NCBI GenBank assembly: GCA_965261585.1
Contig: CBDHDN010000041.1
Location: forward strand, 1 to 64,000
Source: CBDHDN01 sp965261585
GTDB taxonomy: Bacteria; Pseudomonadota; Alphaproteobacteria; UBA6615
Length of the DNA stretch: 64,000 bases
Reading direction: 5' to 3'
This document shows, one piece after another, positions 1 to 9,239 of the stretch. Position 1 is the stretch's first letter. The number at the start of each line of letters is the position of its first letter. The translations under genes were made by a program, and so were the position numbers. Below the pieces are notes generated by a model. It was not told where the DNA came from, did not search any database, and was given only the letters and a program-made list of their open reading frames with translations.

Positions 1-157
1 GCGGCACTTGTGGCGGCGCGTGCGTAGGTAGAAGCGCCGCACAGCGCGGCGTAGTGGTTCGATGCTGGAACCTTGTTCGCCCGGCAGCACCAAGTGTCAG
101 CGACGCGCCCGGGCCACCTGAAGGCCCCGGCAGCTGCGTCTTTGCGTTGCAGGTATA
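1..157. other. left edge, no recognisable gene
   Basis: No protein or RNA that I recognise lies in these 157 bases. A short open frame on the plus strand runs on into the insertion sequence and has no supporting features. The sequence joins directly, across the IS3-like insertion, to the AT-rich DNA at 1609, so it is the upstream flank of the TadE/TadG-like region. Confidence 0.5.
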
Positions 158-214
158 TTATTTTTTATTTTCCGAGAACTGTAGCGCACCCGGTTCCTTG
201 GACACAAGTTTGTC

Positions 215-1120
215 TCACGCGGCGGGCCTGATTGAGATCGCGGCGTGCCACGCCTGACGAGCTTGAGCGGGGCTCAGGTAGCCGTTCTTTTCGACGATCC
301 ACTGGGCATTGTAGAGTTCGACGAAGTCGCGGACGGCGTCCCGCAGCTCCGCGATGTTGCGGTAGATGCGACCATGGATGATCTGTTCCTTCAGCGTGCG
401 ATTGAACCGCTCGGCGACGCCGTTGGTCTGGGGCTCGGCGACGAAGGCGTAGGACGGCTGGATGCCCCAGAACTTGATCTGGTTGGTGAAGTGGTCCGAC
501 AGATACTGGGAGCCGTGATCCATCCGCAAGGCCAGCCCCCGAGCCGCGCCGGCCGCGGTCGAGCCATACAGCCCGGCAAGCCCCATGGAGATCGGCTGCA
601 GGGCGGCGAAGCGGTCGCCGCGCTTGCAGACATGCCAGCCGACACACTCGGCGTTCCAATGCTCGACGGCGGTGAAGATCCAGCCCCAGCCGTCGTCCAC
701 CGTGAACACCCGAACGCCATCGGTGCCCCACATGAGGTTCGGGGCATGAGTGATGATCTCACCGTCATGGGGATTGCCGCCACGGCGGCGGCAGCGATGG
801 GGCGAGAGCAGATTGTTCTCGCGCATCAGGCGGAGCACCCGCTTGCGGGCAACCCGGATGTCGCGACAGACCCGAAGCCGAGCCCAGACCTTGCGGTAGC
901 CCTCGCCCTCCCAGGGCGATGCCTCCAGGTCGGCTTCGATCGCCACCAGCAGCGCCTGGTCCGAGATCGCGGGCTTCGGTCCCCGACGCTTTGCCGGCGG
1001 CTGCTCGGCGTGCTGGCCGGAGGTCATGGCGTAGAACGAGGAGCGGGCCATGCCCCAGGCGGCGCAGACCCGCCGCAGGCCGTAGGCCAGACCCGTGCCG
1101 GGCGAGGTGGCGGCACTCAT
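215..1120 (-). CDS. IS3-family transposase OrfB (integrase core)
   Basis: This 301-residue protein is the catalytic half of the transposase. Residues 10-110 hold the HTH_21-type region typical of IS3 OrfB (VCAAWGMARSSFY early, then RKVWARLR and RVLRLMRENNLLSP). Next comes an RNase H-like integrase core with the DDE acidic residues in WGTDGVRVF, RMDHGSQY and the PQTNGVAERFNRTLKE segment. Its start codon overlaps the orfA stop in an ATGA, which suggests translational coupling rather than the programmed frameshift usual in IS3 elements. This copy is intact, unlike copy B, and is the more likely source of active transposase in the window. Confidence 0.9.
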   Translation of the reverse strand: MSAATSPGTGLAYGLRRVCAAWGMARSSFYAMTSGQHAEQPPAKRRGPKPAISDQALLVAIEADLEASPWEGEGYRKVWARLRVCRDIRVARKRVLRLMRENNLLSPHRCRRRGGNPHDGEIITHAPNLMWGTDGVRVFTVDDGWGWIFTAVEHWNAECVGWHVCKRGDRFAALQPISMGLAGLYGSTAAGAARGLALRMDHGSQYLSDHFTNQIKFWGIQPSYAFVAEPQTNGVAERFNRTLKEQIIHGRIYRNIAELRDAVRDFVELYNAQWIVEKNGYLSPAQARQAWHAAISIRPAA

Positions 1121-1506
1121 CGCCGCGACCTCCGCCGCCCCAAAGGGCCGAAGGTCTCCGTCTTGGCCTCCAGCAGTTCCACCTGCATGGTCAACTCTCC
1201 GATCCGCTTCATGGCGCTATCCAGTTCCGCGTGCACCGGATCGCCCTTGCGTTGCTTGAGCGAGGCGTCGATCCCGCCGATCGCTTTCTCACGCCACTGC
1301 TCGAGCCGGAAGATCTCTACGCCCAACTGGCGCGACAGAAGTTGCACCGGCTCGTCACGCAAAAGCCGCAGAACGACCTCACGCTTGCGCACCACCGTCC
1401 ATCGCTGGCCAAGTCCCAGCAGGCCTGCCGGCAAAGCCTGGCCTGGGGAAAACGTGGACGAGCCAAGCTCGCCCGACAGGCCCATCAACAGCAACTTTCT
1501 TCTCAA
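1117..1506 (-). CDS. IS3-family OrfA (helix-turn-helix), altered N-terminus
   Basis: This 129-residue DNA-binding half of the transposase has a helix-turn-helix around residues 38-75 (KREVVLRLL, then SRQLGVEIFRLEQWREKA) and a coiled-coil-like tail (ELDSAMKRIGELTMQVELLEAK). Compared with copy B it lacks eight bases after GGGCCTGT near the 5' end. The original start (ATGACCGATAAT) is therefore out of frame with the body, and translation would have to begin at a downstream ATG. The HTH is unaffected, so it may still work, but the N-terminus is not the ancestral one. Confidence 0.8.
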   Translation of the reverse strand: MRRKLLLMGLSGELGSSTFSPGQALPAGLLGLGQRWTVVRKREVVLRLLRDEPVQLLSRQLGVEIFRLEQWREKAIGGIDASLKQRKGDPVHAELDSAMKRIGELTMQVELLEAKTETFGPLGRRRSRR

Positions 1507-1818
1507 AATTATCGGTCATGTTCCGGTCCTCCTTGGACACTTCGATTAAGCCAATTCTGTGTCCAAGGAAATCGGGTCCAACTCATTATTTTTTTATTTT
1601 CCGAGAACTAATATTAGTCCGGCGTGATTTTCGGCAAGTCTAGGCTAAATTTCGACGACTATTAGCCGCCTCTTCATTCCATGATCCTAGAGTTATTTAC
1701 TGGACGGCCCGCAAACCGGCTCGCCCAGACGGTTGCGCTCAGCAGCGACCGCAACGTGAGATTTCCAGCCGCGAGGTCACTGACAACACCAGGTTCCGGA
1801 ACTAGTCGCGGGGATACG

Positions 1819-2283
1819 ATGCAAGGATCGTCAATCAACCGCGTGGCCCGTTCGTTGCGGCGCCTTCGCTTGGATACGGGCAGCGGCAACGGCGGCATCA
1901 CGGATCGCTGGCGCAGCGGGACCGTGGCCACCGAAATGGCGTTCTTGGTGCCGATCCTCGTGATGTTCATCGCCTCGGCGATTCAGTTCGGGGCGCTGTT
2001 CTTTCTCCAGAACAAGATGACCGATGCGGCCCGTGCGGCGGCCCGCGCCCTGGCGCTGGGCGACGTTTCGGCGTCGGAGGCGCAGCAGGTCGCGCTCGAC
2101 CGTTTGGCCGGATGGGCGATGAGTTTCACCGTCCAGACCCAGGAGCCGGACCCCAGCAATCCCGCCGATCACGACGTCACCGTCGAAGTCACCGTACCCA
2201 TGTCACAGGCAACACTGGTCGATATCCTCGACTTGTTTGGCGCCGGTGACATGACGGCGTCGGTGACGATGCGCAGGGAATGA
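1819..2283 (+). CDS. TadE-like pilus assembly protein
   Basis: This 154-residue protein has an N-terminal basic stretch, one hydrophobic segment at about residues 41-63 (beginning AFLVPILVMF) preceded by T-E, then a C-terminal periplasmic domain. That is the layout of TadE-family minor pseudopilins of the tight-adherence (Flp pilus) system. I chose the ATG at 1819 because upstream in-frame codons give a longer, unfamiliar leader. The next gene, a TadG-like protein, starts 3 bases downstream, as tadE and tadG commonly pair. No secretion ATPase (TadA) or Flp pilin is visible nearby, so the rest of the machine must be elsewhere or absent. Confidence 0.7.
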   Translation: MQGSSINRVARSLRRLRLDTGSGNGGITDRWRSGTVATEMAFLVPILVMFIASAIQFGALFFLQNKMTDAARAAARALALGDVSASEAQQVALDRLAGWAMSFTVQTQEPDPSNPADHDVTVEVTVPMSQATLVDILDLFGAGDMTASVTMRRE

Positions 2284-2286
2284 CGC

Positions 2287-3611
2287 ATGCCACCGTGCGA
2301 TGGGACAAAGCAACCGCGCCGGGTTTCCAGGGCCTTGGGCAAGAGATTTGCCCAAGACCAACGGGGAGCGGTGTTGCTGATATTCGCACTGGTCCTGTTC
2401 ATGCTTGCCGGCTTTGGCGCGCTCGCCCTCGACACGGCCTATCTCTACGCCCGCCAAAACAAGCTTCAGACGACCGCCGACGCCGGCGCACTGGCGCGGC
2501 CAGTCAACTGCCGGATGTCGCCGAGACCACGGCGGTCGCGTTCGAGTTCGTGGCGAAGAGCATGCCGGTCGCCAGCTACGGCGACGTTCTGGTCAATGCC
2601 GACGTCGTCGTGGGCACCTGGGATGCCGCGGCGCGGACGTTCGAGCCGGGCGGCGAATCGCCGGACGCCGTCAGAGTGGCAACCCGGTCGGCCGACGCGA
2701 ACGGCAACCCGGCGGCTGCCTTTTTCGCCCAAGTCTTCGGCCATCGCAGCGTCGACGTGAGCGCCTCCTCCGTCGCCGGAATCGGCAAGCCGTTTTGCCT
2801 GTTGGCCCTCGCACCGGACGGCGAGGGAATCCGGGTCGATTCCAACTCCAACATCACTCTCAATGGCTGCTCGATCCAGGTCAACTCGGACGACTCGCTG
2901 GCGTTATCGACCTTCTCGAACGCAACCATCACCGCCGATTCCATGTGCGTGAACGGCTACTACAGCGGCGCACCCAGCAGCTATTCGCCGCTCCCCGATA
3001 CCGGCTGTCCAGTCAAGCCGGATCTTCTGGCTGATTTACTGCCGCCGTCGTCTGCCGGCTGCGACTTCAACGACACCGTGCTCGATGGAAACGACTCCCA
3101 CACGCTTTCGCCCGGTATCTATTGCGGTGGCCTTAGGGGTCGCAGCAACGTGACGATCACCTTGCTGCCGGGCATCTACATCATCAAGGACGGGCCACTC
3201 GATCTGGACAGCAACGTATCGATGAGCGGAACCGATGTGGGGTTTTACCTTACCGGCGCGGAAGCGACGGTCGACTTCGACAGCAATACCCAGGTGAACC
3301 TGGCGGCTCCGACCTCCGGGCTGATGGAAGGGATCATATTTTTCGAGGATCGCGAGTCGCCGCTCGGACGAATTCATCAGTTCGACAGCAACACCAACCA
3401 GCAATATGAGGGAACCCTCTATTTTCCGAGGGGTACCATCGATTTGGACAGCAACAGCTCAGGCGTCGGCACCGTCGACTTTACCGCGATCATCGCCGAT
3501 CGCTTCCTGCTGGACTCGAACTCGACGCTCTATCTAAACGGAAATTTCGACGCCAGCAACGTGCCGGCCAGGTGCGAGCTCACCGGGCGCTGCGTGACGT
3601 TGCTGCAGTAG
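2287..3611 (+). pseudogene. TadG-like surface protein, frameshifted
   Basis: The N-terminus reads in one frame from 2287: RGAVLLIFALVLFMLAGFGA, then ALDTAYLYARQNKLQTTADA, the TadG/Flp-pilus N-terminal domain with its membrane segment. The natural continuation (residues AASQLPDVAETTAV) is in another frame from about 2490, so one base has been lost in the GGCGCGGCC stretch. The downstream part, about 370 residues, is secreted-looking and rich in repeated Asp-Ser-Asn motifs (DSNSN, LDSN, FDSN) with short beta-strand spacing, suggesting a parallel beta-helix. Known TadG proteins act with TadE at the envelope. A single-base assembly error is the main alternative to a true pseudogene. Confidence 0.65.
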
Positions 3612-3693
3612 ATGCGCTAACCGTCGCCGCACTGGGCGACCACAGCGGCCATTCCTTCCTCGCTGACCCAACACGTAAGAACCGGTTACTCGT

Positions 3694-3716
3694 AGCCCCG
3701 CAAAAACTGCGGGGCT
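3694..3716 (+). terminator. stem-loop, possible terminator
   Basis: A perfect 9-bp stem (AGCCCCGCA and TGCGGGGCT) closes a 5-base loop (AAAAC). It sits 83 bases after the TadG-like stop and 84 bases before the next gene. There is no downstream T-run, so intrinsic termination is possible but not proven. Confidence 0.45.
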
Positions 3717-3799
3717 GAACTGCGCAAACGTCCCTGGTTCGGCCGCACCGGCGTGCTTAGGTAGTGCGCGTGACAGTCTAGCCTCAGGTACCCCTGAAG

Positions 3800-4786
3800 A
3801 TGTCTCTTGTCGCCGCCTCGCCGGGGCCCGCCTCGCCGGGGCCCGCCTCGGCCACCGCCCGCATTGTCCCCGCCGCCGCAGCCGCCACAGCCACTACCAA
3901 CCGGGCGCGCGGCATCGTCTTCGCGGCGCTGGCGATCTCGCTGTTCGCGATCATGAATGCGCTGGTCAAGTGGCTGGCCGCCGACTACCCGGTGCCGCAG
4001 TTGCTGTTCTTCCGCAGCCTGTTCGCGTTCGTGCCGATCACGATCTTCCTGGCGCGCGCCGGCGGGCCGCGCCTGCTGCGCACCAGCCACCCCGGCCTGC
4101 ACGTTCTGCGTGGCGTCATCGGCGTCGGCGCGACGCTGGCGTTCTTCCATGCCTTCGCCGTGCTGCCGCTGGCCGAGGCGACGTCGATCGGCTTCGCAAT
4201 TCCGCTGTTCGTCACCATGTTGTCGGTGCCGATGCTGGGCGAGCAGGTCGGCTGGCGCCGGACGATCGCGGTCCTCGTCGGCCTCGTCGGCGTCCTCGTC
4301 GTTCTGCGGCCGGGCGCCGCGGCGTTCGAGCCGGCGGCGGCCATCGCGCTCGCCGGCGCCTTTGGCGCCGCGGCGACGATGCTGCTGAGCCGGCGGATGA
4401 GCCGGACCGACCACAGCGCCGGCATCGCCTTTCATTTCTCGCTGATCACCGTGGTGGCCAGCGGACTGATGCTGCCGTTCTTCTGGGTCACGCCATCGCT
4501 CGTCGATTTGGCGCTGTTCGTCTGCGTCGGGCTGATCGGCGGGGCTGCGCTGATCCTGATCACCGAGGCCTATGCGCGGACGCCGGCCGCCGTCGTCGCG
4601 CCGTTCGAATACGGGCACATCCTGTGGGCGACGGGCCTGGGCCTGTTCGTCTGGGGCACGATCCCGGGCTGGAACGTCGCGCTGGGCGCCGCCATCGTCA
4701 TCGCCAGCGGCCTCTACATCCTGCACCGCGAGACGACGCTGGGCGTGGCCAAGGGTGCCCCGGCGAAAATGCACCCGCGCACCTGA
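3800..4786 (+). CDS. DMT-superfamily (EamA) permease
   Basis: This 328-residue inner-membrane protein has about ten hydrophobic helices in two homologous EamA halves (first half from GIVFAALAISLFAIMNALVK, second half from about residue 175). The sequence NALVKWLAADYPVPQLLFFR with FRSLFAF is typical of the alphaproteobacterial EamA/RarD-like drug/metabolite transporters. The substrate cannot be predicted. The N-terminal 30 residues are low-complexity (ASPGPASPGPAS), encoded by a 16-bp tandem repeat at about 3817-3855. The last 112 bases (4679-4790) are repeated at 6075-6186. Confidence 0.88.
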   Translation: MSLVAASPGPASPGPASATARIVPAAAAATATTNRARGIVFAALAISLFAIMNALVKWLAADYPVPQLLFFRSLFAFVPITIFLARAGGPRLLRTSHPGLHVLRGVIGVGATLAFFHAFAVLPLAEATSIGFAIPLFVTMLSVPMLGEQVGWRRTIAVLVGLVGVLVVLRPGAAAFEPAAAIALAGAFGAAATMLLSRRMSRTDHSAGIAFHFSLITVVASGLMLPFFWVTPSLVDLALFVCVGLIGGAALILITEAYARTPAAVVAPFEYGHILWATGLGLFVWGTIPGWNVALGAAIVIASGLYILHRETTLGVAKGAPAKMHPRT

Positions 4787-4935
4787 GCGGCGTCCGAGGC
4801 GAACAGTCCGCGCCGCGCCATACCATCCTTGACCTTCCATCGGCTGAAGGCTCTATGCTCCCTGACAGTCAGCGGCTGCGCTGGGCGGCGGATTCGTCGG
4901 TGCCCCATGGCCGAAACATTGCCGGGTTGCCGAAC

Positions 4936-6039
4936 ATGAAGCGCCCCCGCCTGATCTTCCTCGTGCTGTTGATGGCGGGTGCCGTCAACTCGCCGGCGTC
5001 AGCCGGTTTTCATGGGGCCCGCGCCATCGGCCTTGACCTCGGTGCGGCGGCTGTTCCTGACGGAGCGGGTACGAATACGGCTCAGCTTGCGCCGCCCCGG
5101 GGCGAGATCATGACGCCGCGGCCCGATATGGCACCGCCATCCGGCGTGGTTGGCGGCATGAGCCCGCCGGCGGGCCGATTGATGCTCGCGCTCCGCTACA
5201 TGCGGATGCGGATGGACGGCAACCGCGATGGCACATCCGACGTCGGCACGGCCGCGGTACTGGTGCGATTTCCCGTGACGCCCGTGAGGATGGACGTCGA
5301 CGCGGCCGTCCTGGGAGCAGCCTATGGAGTGACCGACAAACTGTTCGTCGCCACGGCCCTGCCCTATCTGCACAAGGAAATGGATCACAGAACGCGCGCC
5401 GGTGGATCGTTTACCACCCGCTCCGGCGGCCTTGGCGACGCCCGCGTCATGCTCGGCGTCACCGCCTTTGCGGCCGGTCGGCACACGTTGCGGATCACCG
5501 GCGGCATCCGCCTGCCAACCGGGTCAATCGACGAACGGGACGACACGCCCGCGGGGACAGATCAGCTGTTGCCATACCCAATGCAAAACGGGTCCGGCAC
5601 CGTCGACTTCCTGCCAGCCGCGACCTACTCCGGCCGGGCGGCCGACTATTCCTGGGGCCTTCAGGGGCGCGCGGCGGTTCGCCTCGGCACGAACGATCGA
5701 AGCTATCGACTCGGCAACGCCTATCAGGCAACCGTGTGGGGCGCACGCAAATGGACCGGGTCGTTGAGCTCGTCCTTGCGGGTCATCGGCGAAACGCAGG
5801 AAAACATCGACGGCGCGGATCCGCGGCTCAACCCGCTGCAGGTCCCGACCGCCGATCCGAAACTGCGTAGCGGTGAGCGCGTCAGTATCGGCATCGGCGT
5901 CAACCTCGTCATACCGTCGGGGGCGCTGCGGGGCGTCGGCCTCTCGGCCGAGGGCATATTGCCGGTGTTTCAGGACTTGGACGGTCCGCAGTTGGAGCGC
6001 GACTACGCGATCGTCCTTGGCCTTCGCAAGGCCTTCTGA
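4936..6039 (+). CDS. outer-membrane beta-barrel protein, MetA-phenol-degradation/transporter-like
   Basis: This 367-residue protein starts at the ATG at 4936, which gives a clean signal peptide (MKRPRLIFLVLLMAGA with cleavage after SPASA). The mature part has alternating aromatic and small residues, and ends in RKAF with a terminal Phe as in outer-membrane barrels. Motifs LRYMRMRMDGNRDGT, LPYLHKEMDH, LPTGSIDERDD and LPYPMQNGSGT match a barrel family often annotated simply as transporter or MetA-pathway-of-phenol-degradation protein, and frequently found near metal-resistance genes. A function cannot be assigned from context. The gene lies between the DMT permease and a copy of that permease's tail, so it may have arrived by insertion. 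Confidence 0.7.
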   Translation: MKRPRLIFLVLLMAGAVNSPASAGFHGARAIGLDLGAAAVPDGAGTNTAQLAPPRGEIMTPRPDMAPPSGVVGGMSPPAGRLMLALRYMRMRMDGNRDGTSDVGTAAVLVRFPVTPVRMDVDAAVLGAAYGVTDKLFVATALPYLHKEMDHRTRAGGSFTTRSGGLGDARVMLGVTAFAAGRHTLRITGGIRLPTGSIDERDDTPAGTDQLLPYPMQNGSGTVDFLPAATYSGRAADYSWGLQGRAAVRLGTNDRSYRLGNAYQATVWGARKWTGSLSSSLRVIGETQENIDGADPRLNPLQVPTADPKLRSGERVSIGIGVNLVIPSGALRGVGLSAEGILPVFQDLDGPQLERDYAIVLGLRKAF

Positions 6040-6074
6040 TCCAGCGATCAGCGAACGCAATAAGCAAATCGTCG

Positions 6075-6186
6075 GCGCTGGGCGCCGCCATCGTCATCGC
6101 CAGCGGCCGCTACATCCTGCATCGCGAGACGACGCTGGGCGTGGCCAAGGGCGGCCCGGCGAAGATGCAGCCGCGCACCTGAGCGG
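6075..6186 (+). pseudogene. duplicated 3' end of the DMT permease gene
   Basis: These 112 bases match 4679-4790, the last 36 codons, stop and 4 trailing bases of the DMT permease, with 6 mismatches. Both ends of the match are abrupt. Several differences change the residue (Leu to Arg, His to Gln, Ala to Gly). No start or upstream permease sequence accompanies it, so it is a non-functional remnant. It shows that the block 4791-6074 carrying the barrel-protein gene was inserted into, or duplicated with, a permease locus. Confidence 0.85.
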
Positions 6187-6211
6187 AACCGGGCGGCGGC
6201 CCGGCCCCTGG

Positions 6212-9176
6212 CTATTCGGACACGGCGGCGACGGCCCGCGACAGGTTCTCTCGATACACGCCGCTGGCCGGCTCGATGGCCAGCGCCCGCTGCCACAACG
6301 CCGCCGCGCGATCGGCGCGACCGAGCGCCAATTGGATCGACGCGGCGGTGTCCAGCACTTTCGGATCCCGCCTGTCCACGGCGAGCGCCCGCTCGGCATA
6401 CCTGGCCGCGCCGGTCGCGTCGCCCATTGTCATCCGCAACCAGGCGATGTTGTTGAGAACGAAGACGTTGTCCGGTGCCCGCGCCTCAAGGGTCCGCAAA
6501 GCCGTCAGGGCATCTTCGACTCGCCGTTGACCGATGTAGCGGTTCGATAGAACGAAGCGCACGGGATCGTCATTGGGCGCCTCGGCGAGCCAAGCCTCCA
6601 GCGTTTCGATCGACGCTTGCGCCAGCCCGGCGGCATGCTGGGCGTCGGCCAGAGCGACAGCCAGGTTGGACCACGGCGCCTGGTCCGCCGCGCGGGCGAG
6701 AAGCGACACCGCGTCGGCATGGCGGCCCTGGCGCAGCGCGTCGTAGCCATCGACCTCAGAGACAAATGGATGATCGGGCGCCGCCCCACGCAGCCTGGTC
6801 ACCAGGGCAGCGACCCCGGCTCCGTCGCCATCGGCCAGCAGCAACCGGCCGAGCTCGAGCGACGCCCGTTCGTGGCCGGGATCGGCGGCCAGCGCAGCCC
6901 GCAGTCGAGCGCGCCTGAGCACCCGATTGCCGGCAAGTTCGTAGGCCCTGGCGAGCCCATACTGGGCCGGCGCAGAGCGTGGCAGCGCGGCGGCGAGCGG
7001 GCGCAGAACGTCGATGGCGCCCCGGGTGCGGCCAACGGCAAGCCGGCCGCGGCCGACGACATCGAGCAAGGCCAGATTACCGCCGTGATCGGCCAGGCGG
7101 TCTTCCGTCACCGCCAGCGCCTGCCGCGGTGTGCCGCGCAGCAGATAGAGCCGCGCCAAGGCGATGCGAGGGGCCAACGCAGCGGGCGCGACGGCGACCA
7201 GCTGTTCAAACCGGACCTCGGCGGCGGCCGCGTCGTTCGCACCGAGTTCGAGCTCGGCCAGCGAAAGCAGCAGATCGACATCGTGAGGCGCCGCGGCGAG
7301 GGCCGCTTCGAGGTGCGTGCGCGCGGTGTCGGTATCACTGCCGACAAGCAAGCTGGCGAGCAGCCGGGCGGCCGGGCGGCCGGGCCGTTTGTCGGATCGA
7401 TCGACAAGGCTTCGCGGAGTTGGCGGCGCGCGGCTTGCGGCTGTCCGGTGCGCAAGGACGCGTATCCGGCAAGCATGTGACCCGTCGCGCTGCCCGGAGC
7501 ATGCTCGATGAGCCGGTTCGCGCTGGCCAGCGCAGCGGTGTGGTCGTTTGCCTGGAGGTGCGGTCGTTTGCCTGGAGGTGCGCCATCGCCAACGCTGCAT
7601 GGGCGCTGGCGTATGTCGGGTCGGTGCCGAGCGCCGCCTCGATGTCGTGCATGCCTTCCTCGACACGGCCGCGCGCCGCCTGGACGGCGCCAAGCCGGAC
7701 TCGCAAGTCGGCGCGGTCGGGCTGCAGTGCGGCAAGGCGCCTGTAGTAGCTCTCGCCAAGCAGCAGATCGCCGGCGCCAATCGCGGCATCGCCGATCACG
7801 CCGATCAAGGCGGTGTCGTCGACATTCAGACCGTCGAGCGGCCGCAGAACCGCCAGCGCCGCGTCCGCCTGACCGACCCGAAGCAGCGCCTGACCCAGCA
7901 GCCGCCGCGCCGTGCGGTGCCCAGGATCAGCAGCAACGACGTCGTCGAGATAGAGCACGGCGGTTTCGTAGTCCCGCGGTGCCACGGCCGTGGCGCCGCG
8001 CAGAAGCTTGGTGGGCAGATGCCCCGGCGCGCCGACAAGTGCAACATCCGCGTGCCTGGCGGCGGTCGGGTAGCCGCCCAACAGGTAGGCCGCGAGTCCG
8101 CGCAGATAGTTCGCGTTGGGATCCGCCGGCAGCTGCGCCAACCGCGGCTCGATCTCGGCAATCGCACGTTCGAGGTTGCCGCCGAGGATTTCCACCAATG
8201 CCAGCCCGAGGCGCGCGGACACGTTGCCCGGCTCGATCTGCAGCAATGCCCGATAGGCCGTCGTGGCCTTGCCATAGTTGCTGAGCCCTTGCTGCAGCTC
8301 GGCCTGCAGGGCCAAGACGCGCGGCGCGCCCGGCGTGCGCGCCGCGGCCGCGGTCAGGCGGGCCTCCGCCGTCGCCAGGTCACCGCTGTCAATTGCCAGG
8401 CGGGCCAGGCCGACCAGGGCCGCGACGTTCGCCGGGTCTGCCCGCAATGCATGCCAGAACGCAGCCCGGCTGCCGGCGATGTCGCCAATGCCCGCGAGGG
8501 CACGGCCGCGCAGGGCATAGACCAGCGGCCGGTCGTCGGCCAGCATCGGATCGTCGGGATGAAACGTGCCGAGCAGACGCTCATATTCGGCCAGCCGCAG
8601 CCACGCCTCGCCAAGCGGCGCAACCAGCCTGAACCGCTCGATGCCGTTCCGCTCGGCGCGCTGGAGCTCCTTTGCGGCGTCCGCGGCAGCATTCGCCTCC
8701 AGATAGGCCGCGCCCAGGCGCAGCCGCGCCTCGCCGTGCTTGGGCGCCGTCGTGACGGCGCCCTTCAGCGCGGCGATCCGCGTGGCGTGGTCGCCCTTGG
8801 CGGCCATTTGCGCGGCCATGTCGAGATAGTCCTGGACCAGCTCGGCGCGGGCCAGCTCGGCCCCGGCGTGCCAGCGCAGCGCGCTCTCGAGCGCCCCGAT
8901 ACTGCGGTGCAGGTCGTCGGCCGCGCGGAAGCCGGCGGCCTGGTCGACGAAGACCGCGGCGAGCAACGCGCGCGCGGGCTGATTGCCGGGCGCTTGCCGC
9001 ACGGCGTTGCGAAGTTCGATGAGCGCCGATTCGACATCCCCCTGGGCGCGGAACGCCGCCGCGCGGTCGATCAACGTCGTCGTATCCACGGCGCGGCCGC
9101 AACCGGCGATCGCGACGGCCGCGAACAAGCCGAAGAGCAATAGGCGGCGCCGCCGCGCCAAGCCGGATCGCTTCAT
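6212..9176 (-). pseudogene. PrsT-like TPR lipoprotein of the PEP-CTERM system, broken in three frames
   Basis: Intact, this would encode about 980 residues. It has a lipoprotein signal (MKRSGLARRRRLLLFG with lipobox AIAGC) followed by about twenty tetratricopeptide repeats to the end, the architecture of PEP-CTERM-associated PrsT. The frame is lost twice. A 20-bp unit is tandemly duplicated at 7542-7581, and an 8-bp unit (GCCGGGCG) is repeated at about 7373-7396. Each adds a number of bases that is not a multiple of three, so reading moves through all three frames. It lies directly downstream of a PEP-CTERM protein gene on the same strand. The start at 9176 is chosen for the signal peptide. 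Confidence 0.75.
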
Positions 9177-9239
9177 TGGCGGTGACCCCTGGGGTTGTCT
9201 GGATCGGTGCAAGCGACGGCTGGCGTCGTCGTGGTCAGG

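Larger units (their letters stand above)
180..1585 (-). mobile_element. IS3-like insertion sequence, copy A (1406 bp)
   Basis: Boundaries come from alignment with copy B (62108-63511). Outside these points the two copies share nothing. The ends are imperfect inverted repeats, TGTAGCGCACCCGG at the left and the complement of TGAGTTGGACCCGA at the right, both continuing into CCTTGGACACA. The element carries orfA and orfB on the minus strand. It is flanked by a long direct repeat: 158-179 (22 bases) and 1586-1608 (23 bases) are the same AT-rich sequence ending CCGAGAAC, differing by one T in a homopolymer. Copy A exceeds copy B by exactly 2 bp, explained by an 8-bp difference in orfA and a 10-bp difference in orfB. 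Confidence 0.9.

Noticed and set aside
245..1549. Long plus-strand open frame across the IS3-like element
   Set aside because: It is antisense to clear transposase genes and has no recognisable domains. Long antisense frames are expected at this GC content.
7548..9143. 531-codon plus-strand open frame
   Set aside because: It lies opposite the TPR gene, with composition typical of the complementary strand of Ala/Leu-rich coding DNA.
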